Assembly: GCA_002329325.1 (NCBI GenBank) | Contig: DCTX01000037.1 | Span: 1-8,336 of the forward strand | DNA from: Anaerolineales bacterium UBA1429 | GTDB taxonomy: Bacteria; Chloroflexota; Anaerolineae; UBA1429 | DNA: 8,336 nucleotides | Direction of reading: 5' to 3' | Shown: piece after piece, positions 1 through 5,857 of the stretch | Layout: each line of letters starts with the position of its first letter | Numbering within the stretch: position 1 is the first letter of the stretch | Notes under the pieces: generated by a model | Databases searched by the model: none | What the model was told of the DNA's origin: nothing | The model's input: the letters and a program-made list of their open reading frames with translations, nothing else | Program-made: the position numbers and the translations under genes

Positions 1-186
1 GGCTGGAACGCCATCAAGGCGCGAGCCGAGCAGTTGCAGCTCAACATCCCCGATGACGAGCTGCGGGCGGTCACCCAGCATATCAAGGCCCTGGCGGACG
101 AGAAACCCATCGGCCTGGACGATGTGGATGCCATCCTGCGCCGTTGGACCGGCGATCATCATCAGGAAGAGGTACACCATGCCTAA
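1..186 (+). CDS. hcs: Homocitrate synthase, 3' end only
   Basis: The first reading frame is open from base 1 to TAA at 184-186 and gives the last 61 residues of a longer protein, cut by the window edge. The visible part carries the phrases GWNAIKARAEQL, DDELRAVTQHIKALADEK and DDVDAILRRW. These fit the C-terminal helical subdomain of the homocitrate/isopropylmalate synthase family, Lys20/NifV side. The catalytic TIM barrel lies upstream, so the metal and substrate residues cannot be checked. Homocitrate synthase joins 2-oxoglutarate and acetyl-CoA in the first step of the AAA lysine pathway. The next genes are homoaconitase and homoisocitrate dehydrogenase, which favours homocitrate synthase over 2-isopropylmalate or citramalate synthase. 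The tail is His-rich (GDHHQEEVHHA); its codons contain the ribosome binding site of the next gene, and the two genes overlap by 8 bases. Confidence 0.85.
   Translation, partial: GWNAIKARAEQLQLNIPDDELRAVTQHIKALADEKPIGLDDVDAILRRWTGDHHQEEVHHA
164..172 (+). promoter_or_regulatory. Ribosome binding site that fixes the homoaconitase large-subunit start
   Basis: AGGAAGAGG ends 6 bases before ATG at 179 and lies inside the last codons of homocitrate synthase. The same frame is open back to an ATG at 53, but the 42 extra residues (arginine-, proline- and tryptophan-rich) look like out-of-frame translation of the synthase gene. They match nothing at the N-terminus of aconitase-family proteins. The start at 179 is therefore preferred. 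Confidence 0.8.
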
Positions 187-1423
187 CGAGGCGCTCACCC
201 TATCGGAACAGATCCTCTCCCACGCCGTAGGTCATCCGGTGCATGCCGGCGACCTGGTGATCGTGGAAGTCGATCGTTGCATGTCCCACGACTCGCTCAC
301 CCCCGAGGTGATCGACTCCTTGCGACACGAGCTCAAGGCGGAGCGCGTCTATGACGCGGATCGCATCGCCGTGTTCATTGACCATGTGGCCCCGGCCGCC
401 TCGGTGGCCACCGCCGACGCTCAGGTGCTGGTGCGCCAGTGGGCGCGTGAGCAGGGCATCCGCCAGTTCTACGACGTGGGCTATGGCGTCTGCCATGTGG
501 TCATGATCGAAGAGGGATTGGTGGCCCCCGGCCAGATCGCCTTTGGCACCGATTCCCACGCCAACGCCTATGGCGCCGTGGGCGCCTTTGGCACCGGCGT
601 CGGCTCCCGCGATATGGCCCTTACCATGGTCACGGGGCGCAACTGGCTGCGGGTGCCCGAGACGATTCGCGTGGACGTGCGGGGCCGCTTTCGGCCCGGC
701 GTCAGCCCCAAGGACCTGAGCCTGTACCTTTGCGGCCTGCTGGGGCTGGATGGCGCCCGCTATCAGGCCGTCGAGTTCCACGGCCTGGATTGGCTGGACC
801 TTTCTGGCCGAGAGACCCTTGCCTCCATGACCACCGAGCTGGGCGCCAAGGCAGGCATCGTCCCGCCCACGGGCCCGGCGGCGGCGGATTGGGATGTGCC
901 CGCCTGGTTGGCCGTGCAAGAGGGCGCGACCTACACCCGCACCGTCGTGGTGGATCTGGACGAGCTCACGCCTCAGGTATCGCTGCCCTATGCCACCGAC
1001 AATGTGGCACCCATCGCCGAGGTGGGCGAGGTGCCCGTGGATATGGTGTTCATCGGCACCTGCACCAACGGGCGCCTGAGCGACCTGCAGGCGGCCGCCC
1101 GCATCCTGGCGGGCAAGCACATCGCGCCCAACGTGCGCCTGCTGGTGCTCCCCGCCTCGCACCGCATCCTATCCGAGGCCACCGCCGATGGCACCCTGGC
1201 CACCCTGCTGGCCGCCGGCGCCACCGTGGGCACCCCCGGTTGCGGCCCTTGCATCGGGCGGCACCTGGGCGTCATCGGTGCGGGAGAGACCTGTCTCTCC
1301 ACCGGCAACCGCAATTTCCGTGGGCGCATGGGCTCGCCCGACGGTCGAGTATACCTGGCTTCGGCAGAGACGGCGGCGGCCACGGCGTTGGCCGGCGTCA
1401 TCAGCGACCCCACGCGGCTCTAG
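179..1423 (+). CDS. lysT: Homoaconitase large subunit (LeuC-like, 3-isopropylmalate dehydratase family)
   Basis: The 414-residue protein is the Fe-S subunit of the heterodimeric enzyme that converts homocitrate to homoisocitrate through homoaconitate (EC 4.2.1.36 / 4.2.1.114). The three 4Fe-4S ligands are visible: Cys295 in GTCTNGRLSDL, and Cys355 and Cys358 in GTPGCGPCIGR. Further family motifs are DHVAPAA near residue 69, FGTDSHANAYGAVGAFGTG at 122-140 and STGNRNFRGRMG at 374-385. The phrases DHVAPA and GYGVCHVV resemble the Thermus homoaconitase large subunit more than true LeuC, which usually has a DHQVPT-type motif there. Length is normal for the family. It overlaps homocitrate synthase by 8 bases and is followed 10 bases later by the small subunit. 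3-Isopropylmalate dehydratase is the main alternative. The neighbouring lysine genes argue for homoaconitase, although activity on the leucine substrate cannot be excluded by reading. Confidence 0.92.
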   Translation: MPNEALTLSEQILSHAVGHPVHAGDLVIVEVDRCMSHDSLTPEVIDSLRHELKAERVYDADRIAVFIDHVAPAASVATADAQVLVRQWAREQGIRQFYDVGYGVCHVVMIEEGLVAPGQIAFGTDSHANAYGAVGAFGTGVGSRDMALTMVTGRNWLRVPETIRVDVRGRFRPGVSPKDLSLYLCGLLGLDGARYQAVEFHGLDWLDLSGRETLASMTTELGAKAGIVPPTGPAAADWDVPAWLAVQEGATYTRTVVVDLDELTPQVSLPYATDNVAPIAEVGEVPVDMVFIGTCTNGRLSDLQAAARILAGKHIAPNVRLLVLPASHRILSEATADGTLATLLAAGATVGTPGCGPCIGRHLGVIGAGETCLSTGNRNFRGRMGSPDGRVYLASAETAAATALAGVISDPTRL

Positions 1424-1433
1424 GAGGCAACCC

Positions 1434-1931
1434 ATGGCAACCATCTGGCTCTTTGGCGATAATGTAGATACCGATCAGATCGTGCCCGGTCGTTACGCGC
1501 CTTACATGAACTCCGAGGCCGAGCTGGGCAAGTACCCCTTTATCGAGGCGCGTCCCGAGTTCGCCCGCGAGGTGCAGCCCGGCGACGTGATCGTGGCGGG
1601 CAAGAACTTTGGGTGCGGCTCCTCGCGCGAGTATGCCCCCCGGGCGCTCCGGGCCGTGGGCGTGGCCGCCATCATCGCCCCCAGCTTTGCGCGCATCTTT
1701 TTCCGGAACTCGCTGAACCTGGGGCTGCGCCTGTTCGAGACGGACATCCGTGATCGCGTGGCCGACCGCCAGGAGGTCGAGCTGGATCTCTCGCGCCCCG
1801 GCTTGCTGGTGGCGGGCGAGTGGCTAGAGCTGCCCCGGCCCCCCGGGTGGCTGCGCCAGGCCTGGGCTGAGGGCGGCATCGTCCAGTACTATCTCAAGTA
1901 TGGGCGTCTGCCGGTGGAGGAAGGGGCGTGA
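1434..1931 (+). CDS. lysU: Homoaconitase small subunit (LeuD-like swivel domain)
   Basis: The 165-residue swivel-domain subunit completes the active site of the homoaconitase encoded just upstream. Recognisable elements are FGDNVDTDQIVPGRYAPYM at 7-25, GCGSSREYAP at 60-69 (the conserved aconitase-fold loop that binds substrate carboxylate) and FARIFFRNSLNLGL at 85-98. In this family the short loop after the DTDQI-type motif sets substrate range. Here it reads YAPY, close to YAPF as I remember it in the Thermus homoaconitase and unlike the YLVY loop reported for a methanogen isopropylmalate isomerase. The start ATG at 1434 has AGGAGG at 1422-1427, which overlaps the stop codon of the large subunit. 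This implies coupled synthesis of the two subunits. The stop overlaps the next start (GTGA, 1928-1931). Confidence 0.92.
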   Translation: MATIWLFGDNVDTDQIVPGRYAPYMNSEAELGKYPFIEARPEFAREVQPGDVIVAGKNFGCGSSREYAPRALRAVGVAAIIAPSFARIFFRNSLNLGLRLFETDIRDRVADRQEVELDLSRPGLLVAGEWLELPRPPGWLRQAWAEGGIVQYYLKYGRLPVEEGA

Positions 1932-2932
1932 GCCGCGTCATCTGCCTGATCGAGGGCGACGGCATCGGCCATGAGGTGATCCCGGCGGGACGGCGTCTGC
2001 TGGAGGCCACCGGCCTGGGCTGGCGCTTTGTCGAGGCGGAGGCGGGCTGGGGCGCCTTTGAGCGCCATGGCGTCGCCCTGCCCGAGGCGACTGTGGCTGC
2101 CGTGGAGGGCGCCGACGCTACCTTGTTCGGCGCCGTCTCCTCGCCGCTGAGCCCGGTGGAGGGCTATCGCAGCCCCATTGTGGCCCTGCGGCGCCACCTG
2201 GACCTGTACGCCAACCTGCGCCCCATCGCCTCTCAGCCGATCCCCGATTCGCGCCCCGGCATCGACATGCTGATTGTGCGCGAGAATAGCGAGGGACTAT
2301 ACTCGGGGATCGAGCGCTGCGACGATGACCGCGCCGTCACCGAGCGGGTGATCACCCGCAGGGCGTCGGAGCGCATCGCGCGGCGCGCCCTGGAGCTGGC
2401 CGCGCGCCGACGCAAGCACCTGACCGTGGTGCACAAGGCCAATGTGTTGCGGGCCACCTGCGGGCTCTTTCGCGAGGCGGCCTTTGCCGTCGCCGAGGAG
2501 TACCCCCACGTGGAGGTGGAGGAGCAACTGGTGGACGCAGTGGCCATGCGCCTGATCACGGCGCCCGAGCAGTACGACGTCATTGTGACCACCAACCTGT
2601 TCGGCGACATCCTGTCGGACGAGGCCGCCGCTCTGGTGGGCGGCCTGGGGCTGGCCCCCTCGGGCAACATGGGTGATCATCACGCCCTGTTCGAGCCGGT
2701 GCATGGCTCCGCGCCCGATATCGCGGGAAAGGGCATCGCCAACCCGCTGGCCACCTTTGGGGCCGTGGCGATGCTACTGGACTATCTGGACGAGCCGCTG
2801 TGGGCCCAGAGAGTGCGGGCTGCCATCCACGCTGTGTTGGTGGAGGGCCCCCACACCCCTGACTTGGGCGGCGATGCGGCCACCGATCGCGTGACCGACG
2901 CCTGTATCGAGCGAATGCGGGAGACAAGATGA
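1928..2932 (+). CDS. hicd: Homoisocitrate dehydrogenase (isocitrate/isopropylmalate dehydrogenase family)
   Basis: The 334-residue protein has the same length as the Thermus enzyme as I recall it and aligns to it without gaps through the first 100 residues. It oxidises and decarboxylates homoisocitrate to 2-oxoadipate with NAD+ (EC 1.1.1.87; the broad isocitrate/homoisocitrate type is EC 1.1.1.286). Visible motifs are IEGDGIGHEVIPA at 8-20, substrate arginines Arg88, Arg98 (LYANLRP) and Arg118 (IVRENSEGLY), Tyr125, Lys170 (HKANVL), metal-binding Asp203, Asp227 and Asp231 (NLFGDILSDEAA), and the dinucleotide-site signature EPVHGSAPDIAGKGIANP at 256-273. The start is GTG at 1928, preceded by GGAGGAAGGGG at 1916-1926, and forms a GTGA overlap with the previous stop. 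Residue 85 is Val, where Thermus has the specificity residue Arg85, so some activity on 3-isopropylmalate is possible. Context supports homoisocitrate dehydrogenase. Confidence 0.88.
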   Translation: MSRVICLIEGDGIGHEVIPAGRRLLEATGLGWRFVEAEAGWGAFERHGVALPEATVAAVEGADATLFGAVSSPLSPVEGYRSPIVALRRHLDLYANLRPIASQPIPDSRPGIDMLIVRENSEGLYSGIERCDDDRAVTERVITRRASERIARRALELAARRRKHLTVVHKANVLRATCGLFREAAFAVAEEYPHVEVEEQLVDAVAMRLITAPEQYDVIVTTNLFGDILSDEAAALVGGLGLAPSGNMGDHHALFEPVHGSAPDIAGKGIANPLATFGAVAMLLDYLDEPLWAQRVRAAIHAVLVEGPHTPDLGGDAATDRVTDACIERMRETR

Positions 2933-3786
2933 TCAAGATCGGAATGCTGCTTTCGCGGGTGCGCGTGGAGGAAAAGCTGCTGATCGAGGCCTTTCGGCAC
3001 AGAGATCAGCCCGTGGATCTGATTGACGACCGCGAACTCGTGCTGGACATGGCCGGGGATGCGCGCCTCAAGAGCTATGACGTGGTGGTGGAGCGCTGCA
3101 TCAACCACTCGCGGGCGCTCTACACCCTGGACATGCTGAACGCCTGGGGCGTGCCCACGGTCAACAGCGCCCACGTGGCCAACGTGTGCGGCAACAAGTT
3201 CAGCACCTCCCTGGCCTTGCTCGAACGCGGCGTGCCCACCCCCCGCACCCTCATGGCCTACACGCCCGAATCGGCCCTGGCGGCCATCGAGCAGATCGGT
3301 TACCCCGCCGTGCTCAAGCCGGCGGTGGGCTCCTGGGGGCGGCTGATCGCCAAGGTCAACGACCGGGAGGCTGCCGAGGCCGTGGTCGAGCACAAGAACG
3401 TCCTGGGCTCCTATCACCACTCGATCTACTATATCCAGGAGTATATTCACAAGCCCCAGCGGGATATCCGCAGCTTTGTGGTGGGCGACCGGACCATCGC
3501 TGCCATCTATCGCAGCTCGGAGCACTGGATCACCAACACGGCGCGGGGCGGCAAGGCCAGCAACTGCCCCATCACCCCCGAGATCGACGCCCTTTCCCAG
3601 GCGGCGGCCAAGGCGGTGGGTGGCGGCGTGGTGGCCATCGACATCCTAGAAGACGCCAACGGCGCTCTGACGGTGTGCGAGGTCAACTATACCATGGAGT
3701 TCCGCAATAGCATCGACACCACCGGGGTGGATATCCCCGGCCATGTGGCGGACTATTGCATTGCCGTAGGGAGGGGCGAGGCGTGA
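2929..3786 (+). CDS. lysX: LysX, LysW-AAA ligase (ATP-grasp, RimK-like)
   Basis: The 285-residue ATP-grasp ligase joins the alpha-amino group of AAA to the C-terminal glutamate of the carrier LysW using ATP (EC 6.3.2.43), so protecting the amino group in the cytoplasm. Motifs in order are GNKFSTS at 88-94, YPAVLKPAVGSWGRL at 125-139 (ATP-site Lys130 and glycine loop), IQEYI at 169-173, RDIRSFVVG at 178-186, HWITNTARGGKASNC at 199-213, VVAIDI at 234-239 and EVNYTMEFRNS at 251-261 (metal-binding Glu251 and Asn253), then TTGVDIPG at 264-271. The HWITNTARGG, TMEF and TTGVDIPG blocks match Thermus LysX closely as I remember it, which points to LysX and not the glutamate-specific ArgX or RimK. ATG at 2929 overlaps the previous stop as ATGA, with GGGAG at 2919-2923. 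Its carrier gene lysW is not found in this window. Confidence 0.93.
   Translation: MIKIGMLLSRVRVEEKLLIEAFRHRDQPVDLIDDRELVLDMAGDARLKSYDVVVERCINHSRALYTLDMLNAWGVPTVNSAHVANVCGNKFSTSLALLERGVPTPRTLMAYTPESALAAIEQIGYPAVLKPAVGSWGRLIAKVNDREAAEAVVEHKNVLGSYHHSIYYIQEYIHKPQRDIRSFVVGDRTIAAIYRSSEHWITNTARGGKASNCPITPEIDALSQAAAKAVGGGVVAIDILEDANGALTVCEVNYTMEFRNSIDTTGVDIPGHVADYCIAVGRGEA
3768..3776 (+). promoter_or_regulatory. Ribosome binding site that selects the GTG start of lysY
   Basis: AGGGAGGGG lies 6 bases before GTG at 3783. The frame stays open to a TTG at 3756, but the nine extra residues (beginning MHCRREGRG) precede the normal ArgC-type N-terminus and are encoded inside the end of lysX. The GTG gives a protein beginning MSIKVSIVGGSGYAG and creates a GTGA overlap with the lysX stop. 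Confidence 0.75.
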
Positions 3787-4844
3787 GCATCAAGGTTTCC
3801 ATTGTCGGCGGGTCGGGCTATGCGGGCGGCGAGCTGTTGCGCCTGCTCCTCTTCCATCCCGAGGTCGAAATCGGCCAGGTGACTTCAGAGAGCTCGGCGG
3901 GCCGCTTTGTGCACACCCGCCACCCCAACCTGCGCAGCGTCACCCGGCTCAAGTTCACCCCGCTGGAGATGCTAGAGCCCTGCGACCTGCTCTTTGTGGC
4001 TCTGCCCCATGGCGAGGCGGCAGGCCGCATGGATCACTTTGCCGGGTTGGCCGAGCGGGTGGTGGATCTCTCGGCGGATTTTAGGCTGCGGGATGCCGCC
4101 GCCTATGCCCGCTGGTACGAGCACGAGCACCCGGCGCCCCATTGGCTGGAGCGCTTTGTCTACGGCCTGCCCGAGATCTATCGCGAGCAGATCCGCGGCG
4201 CCCGCTATGTGAGCGGCGTGGGCTGCAACGCCACCGCTACCAATCTGGCCGTCTGGCCCCTCTTTGCCCAGGGCGTGGCCGATTCGGCGCGGGGTGTGGT
4301 CGTCGAGGTCAAGGCGGGCTCAAGCGAGAGCGGTGCGACGGCCGGCCCCTCGTCGCACCATCCCGATCGCAGCCATGCCGTGCGTTCCTTTGCGCCCACA
4401 GGCCACCGCCACACCGCCGAGGTGCTGCAGGCCTTGGGCCAGGCCGGGGCGGCGACCCAGGTGCACATGTCGGTGACGGCCATCGAGCTGGTGCGCGGCG
4501 TGCTGGCCACGGCCCACGCCTTTGTGCGCCCCGAGCTGCGCGAAGGCATGGACGTCATGGGCCTCTGGAAGGTCTATCGCCAGAGCTATGGCGAAGAGCC
4601 CTTTGTGCGCATCGTGCGCGAGCGCCAGGGTATCTATCGCTACCCCGAACCCAAGATCCTGGCGGGCAGCAACTACGCCGAGGTCGGGTTTGACTATGAC
4701 CCCGAGAGCGGGCGCATCGTGGCCATCGCGGCCATTGACAACCTGATGAAGGGCGCCGCCGGGTCGGCGGTGCAGTGCATGAACCTGATGTGCGGCTGGG
4801 ACGAGACCACCGGTCTCTCCTTCCCCGGCCTGCATCCGGTGTAG
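3783..4844 (+). CDS. lysY: LysY, LysW-gamma-AAA 6-phosphate reductase (ArgC-like)
   Basis: The 353-residue NADPH-dependent reductase converts the acyl phosphate of LysW-AAA to the semialdehyde (EC 1.2.1.103). The Rossmann loop is IVGGSGYAGGELLRLL at 7-22. The catalytic cysteine is Cys148 in VSGVGCNATATNL; the GCNATATNL form is typical of LysY, whereas true ArgC usually has a PGCYPTA-type motif. Other family features are ALPHGEAAG at 73-81, VDLSADFRL at 94-102, YGLPEIYRE at 127-135, the conserved His208 and His210 in TGHRHTAEV, and DNLMKGAAGSAVQ at 319-331. Length is normal. It overlaps lysX by four bases. Notably it precedes the kinase LysZ in gene order although it acts after it, with a 174-base gap between them. 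Because some LysY-type enzymes also serve arginine synthesis, a dual role cannot be excluded. Confidence 0.93.
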   Translation: MSIKVSIVGGSGYAGGELLRLLLFHPEVEIGQVTSESSAGRFVHTRHPNLRSVTRLKFTPLEMLEPCDLLFVALPHGEAAGRMDHFAGLAERVVDLSADFRLRDAAAYARWYEHEHPAPHWLERFVYGLPEIYREQIRGARYVSGVGCNATATNLAVWPLFAQGVADSARGVVVEVKAGSSESGATAGPSSHHPDRSHAVRSFAPTGHRHTAEVLQALGQAGAATQVHMSVTAIELVRGVLATAHAFVRPELREGMDVMGLWKVYRQSYGEEPFVRIVRERQGIYRYPEPKILAGSNYAEVGFDYDPESGRIVAIAAIDNLMKGAAGSAVQCMNLMCGWDETTGLSFPGLHPV

Positions 4845-4856
4845 ATGGAGGTGCGC

Positions 4857-4883
4857 ATGGCGCACTTTCAAGGACAAGAATGA
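4857..4883 (+). other. Tiny ORF with a good Shine-Dalgarno, possible gene remnant
   Basis: GGAGG at 4847-4851 stands 5 bases before an ATG at 4857 that reads MAHFQGQE and then stops at TGA 4881-4883. An in-frame ATG at 4845, directly after the lysY stop, would give 12 residues. The signal strength is like that of real genes in this operon, but eight codons are too few for a recognisable product. It may be the surviving start of a deleted or frameshifted gene, or chance. No function is proposed. Confidence 0.25.
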
Positions 4884-4952
4884 CGCGGGTTCGTTTCTGC
4901 CGAGTCTCGCGTAGAGAGCAGAGAAGCAGAGGGGCAGGGCTGAGATAGTTCT

Positions 4953-4972
4953 CCTTGCGCCTTGGCGCGAGG
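4953..4972 (+). repeat. Inverted repeat (hairpin) in the lysY-lysZ gap
   Basis: CCTTGCGCC at 4953-4961 and GGCGCGAGG at 4964-4972 are complementary, with one T-G wobble, around a two-base centre. In RNA the innermost C-G would open to a four-base loop. No T run follows, so it does not read as a standard intrinsic terminator. It could act as an mRNA stability or processing element between lysY and lysZ, or belong to a dispersed repeat. Confidence 0.4.
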
Positions 4973-5004
4973 ATCGTGCGAGTCTGTTCCCGAGTTAGGA
5001 AGCT

Positions 5005-5022
5005 ATGAGGGGGCGCAAATGA
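5005..5022 (+). other. Five-codon mini-ORF overlapping the lysZ start
   Basis: TAGGAAG at 4996-5002 is followed by ATG at 5005, encoding MRGRK and a TGA at 5020-5022. That stop overlaps the lysZ ATG (5019-5021) as ATGA, the same coupling arrangement seen between genes in this operon. It may be a translated leader that loads ribosomes for lysZ, or chance. The lysZ ribosome binding site lies inside it. Confidence 0.2.
5007..5013 (+). promoter_or_regulatory. Ribosome binding site that fixes the lysZ start
   Basis: GAGGGGG ends 5 bases before ATG at 5019. The frame is open further upstream to a possible start at 4962, but the 19 extra residues do not belong to the amino acid kinase fold. That fold begins with the strand MIVVKVGGS, so 5019 is chosen. 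Confidence 0.7.
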
Positions 5023-5828
5023 TCGTTGTCAAAGTGGGCGGCAGTGAGGGGATTGACCTGGATGCCGTATGCCGGGATATCGCCTCGCTGGTGCACGAGG
5101 GCCTCGAGCTGGTGTTCGTCCACGGCGGCTCGGCCCGTACCAACGTCGTGGCAGAGAAGTTGGGCCACCCGCCCCAGTTCCTCACCTCGGTCTCTGGCTT
5201 CACCAGCCGCCGCACCGACCGCGAGACCCTGCAGATCTTTGAGATGGTCTACTGCGGCGAGATCAACAAGGGCCTGGTGGAGCGGCTGCAGGCCTTGGGC
5301 GTCAACGCCGTGGGGCTTTCGGGCATAGACGGGCGCCTGCTGGAGGGTCGCCGCAAGGAGGCCCTCAAGGTGATGCACCAGGGCCGCCGCATGGTGGTGC
5401 GCGACGACTATACCGGGACGGTGGATAGCGTGAATGTGGGCCTGTTGCGCCTGCTGCTGGATAACGGCTACACGCCCGTCATCTCGCCGCCCGGCATCAG
5501 CACCGAGAGCGAGGCCATCAACGTGGATGGCGACCGGGCCGCCGCCAAGATCGCCGCCGCCCTGGAGGCCGAGCAGTTGATCATCCTCTCCAACGTGCCG
5601 GGGCTGCTGCGCCAGTTCCCCGACGAGAGCACCCTGATCGAGCACATCGAGCCCGCCCGCGCCCAAGAGATGATGGCCCACGCCGAGGGCCGCATGCGCA
5701 TCAAGGTGCTGGGCGCCATCGAGGCGCTGGAGGAGGGCATCGGCAAGGTGGTGTTCGGCGACGCCCGCATCGAGGCCCCCATCCGCGCCGCCCTGGCGGG
5801 CAAGGGAACGGTCATCGGGCCGCGCTAG
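5019..5828 (+). CDS. lysZ: LysZ, LysW-AAA kinase (ArgB-like amino acid kinase)
   Basis: The 269-residue kinase phosphorylates the side-chain carboxylate of LysW-bound AAA (EC 2.7.2.17). It shows the amino acid kinase fold from the first residue: KVGGSEG at 5-11 (Lys5, glycine loop), VHGGSA at 34-39 for substrate, GFTSRRTDRETLQIFEM at 60-76, NADPH-free nucleotide region ISPPGIS at 155-161, INVDGDRAAAKIA at 167-179 (Asn168, Asp170), LSNVPGLL at 190-197 and MRIKVLGA at 226-233 with Lys229. The TSRRTDRET block matches LysZ, where basic residues are thought to meet the acidic LysW surface, and differs from the usual ArgB form. Length is that of Thermus LysZ as I recall it. It stands alone between two gaps, unlike its overlapping neighbours upstream, so it may have its own translation or transcription signals. 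Confidence 0.92.
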   Translation: MIVVKVGGSEGIDLDAVCRDIASLVHEGLELVFVHGGSARTNVVAEKLGHPPQFLTSVSGFTSRRTDRETLQIFEMVYCGEINKGLVERLQALGVNAVGLSGIDGRLLEGRRKEALKVMHQGRRMVVRDDYTGTVDSVNVGLLRLLLDNGYTPVISPPGISTESEAINVDGDRAAAKIAAALEAEQLIILSNVPGLLRQFPDESTLIEHIEPARAQEMMAHAEGRMRIKVLGAIEALEEGIGKVVFGDARIEAPIRAALAGKGTVIGPR

Positions 5829-5829
5829 A

Positions 5830-5850
5830 CGCGCGGCGAGTAACCGCGCG
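5830..5850 (+). repeat. Perfect 7-base inverted repeat directly after lysZ
   Basis: CGCGCGG at 5830-5836 pairs exactly with CCGCGCG at 5844-5850 across a 7-base loop, starting one base after the lysZ stop. It would form a very stable RNA hairpin. It is followed by G-rich sequence and not by T residues, so intrinsic termination is unlikely. It may protect or pause the transcript. Confidence 0.5.
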
Positions 5851-5857
5851 GGGAGGT

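Larger units (their letters stand above)
4845..5018 (+). other. lysY-lysZ intergenic gap with no supported gene
   Basis: These 174 bases break an otherwise tightly packed cluster. I translated the plus frames by eye for LysW, a carrier of about 54 residues with CxxC zinc motifs and an EDWGE-like tail, and found no such motif and no open frame of suitable length. The segment from about 4900 to 4950 is unusually rich in A and G (repeated AGAG/GCAGAG units) and reads unlike the coding sequence around it. It resembles decayed dispersed repeats that I associate with GC-rich bacterial intergenic regions. I see no convincing -35/-10 promoter pair and no hairpin followed by a T run. Confidence 0.6.

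Noticed and set aside
53..178. N-terminal extension of the homoaconitase large subunit from ATG at 53
   Set aside because: The extra 42 residues are translated out of frame from homocitrate synthase; a good ribosome binding site and the family N-terminus support 179.
200..1162. Minus-strand open frame (320 codons) opposite the homoaconitase large subunit
   Set aside because: Composition is His/Gly/Ala-biased with no motif, and the sense strand carries all conserved aconitase motifs.
1188..1433. Extension of the homoaconitase small subunit upstream to 1188
   Set aside because: The added residues are an out-of-frame reading of the large subunit. The true start at 1434 has AGGAGG in front and begins the family motif.
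4953..4972. Intrinsic terminator between lysY and lysZ
   Set aside because: The hairpin is followed by ATCGTGCG and not by a T run, so it fails the basic requirement.
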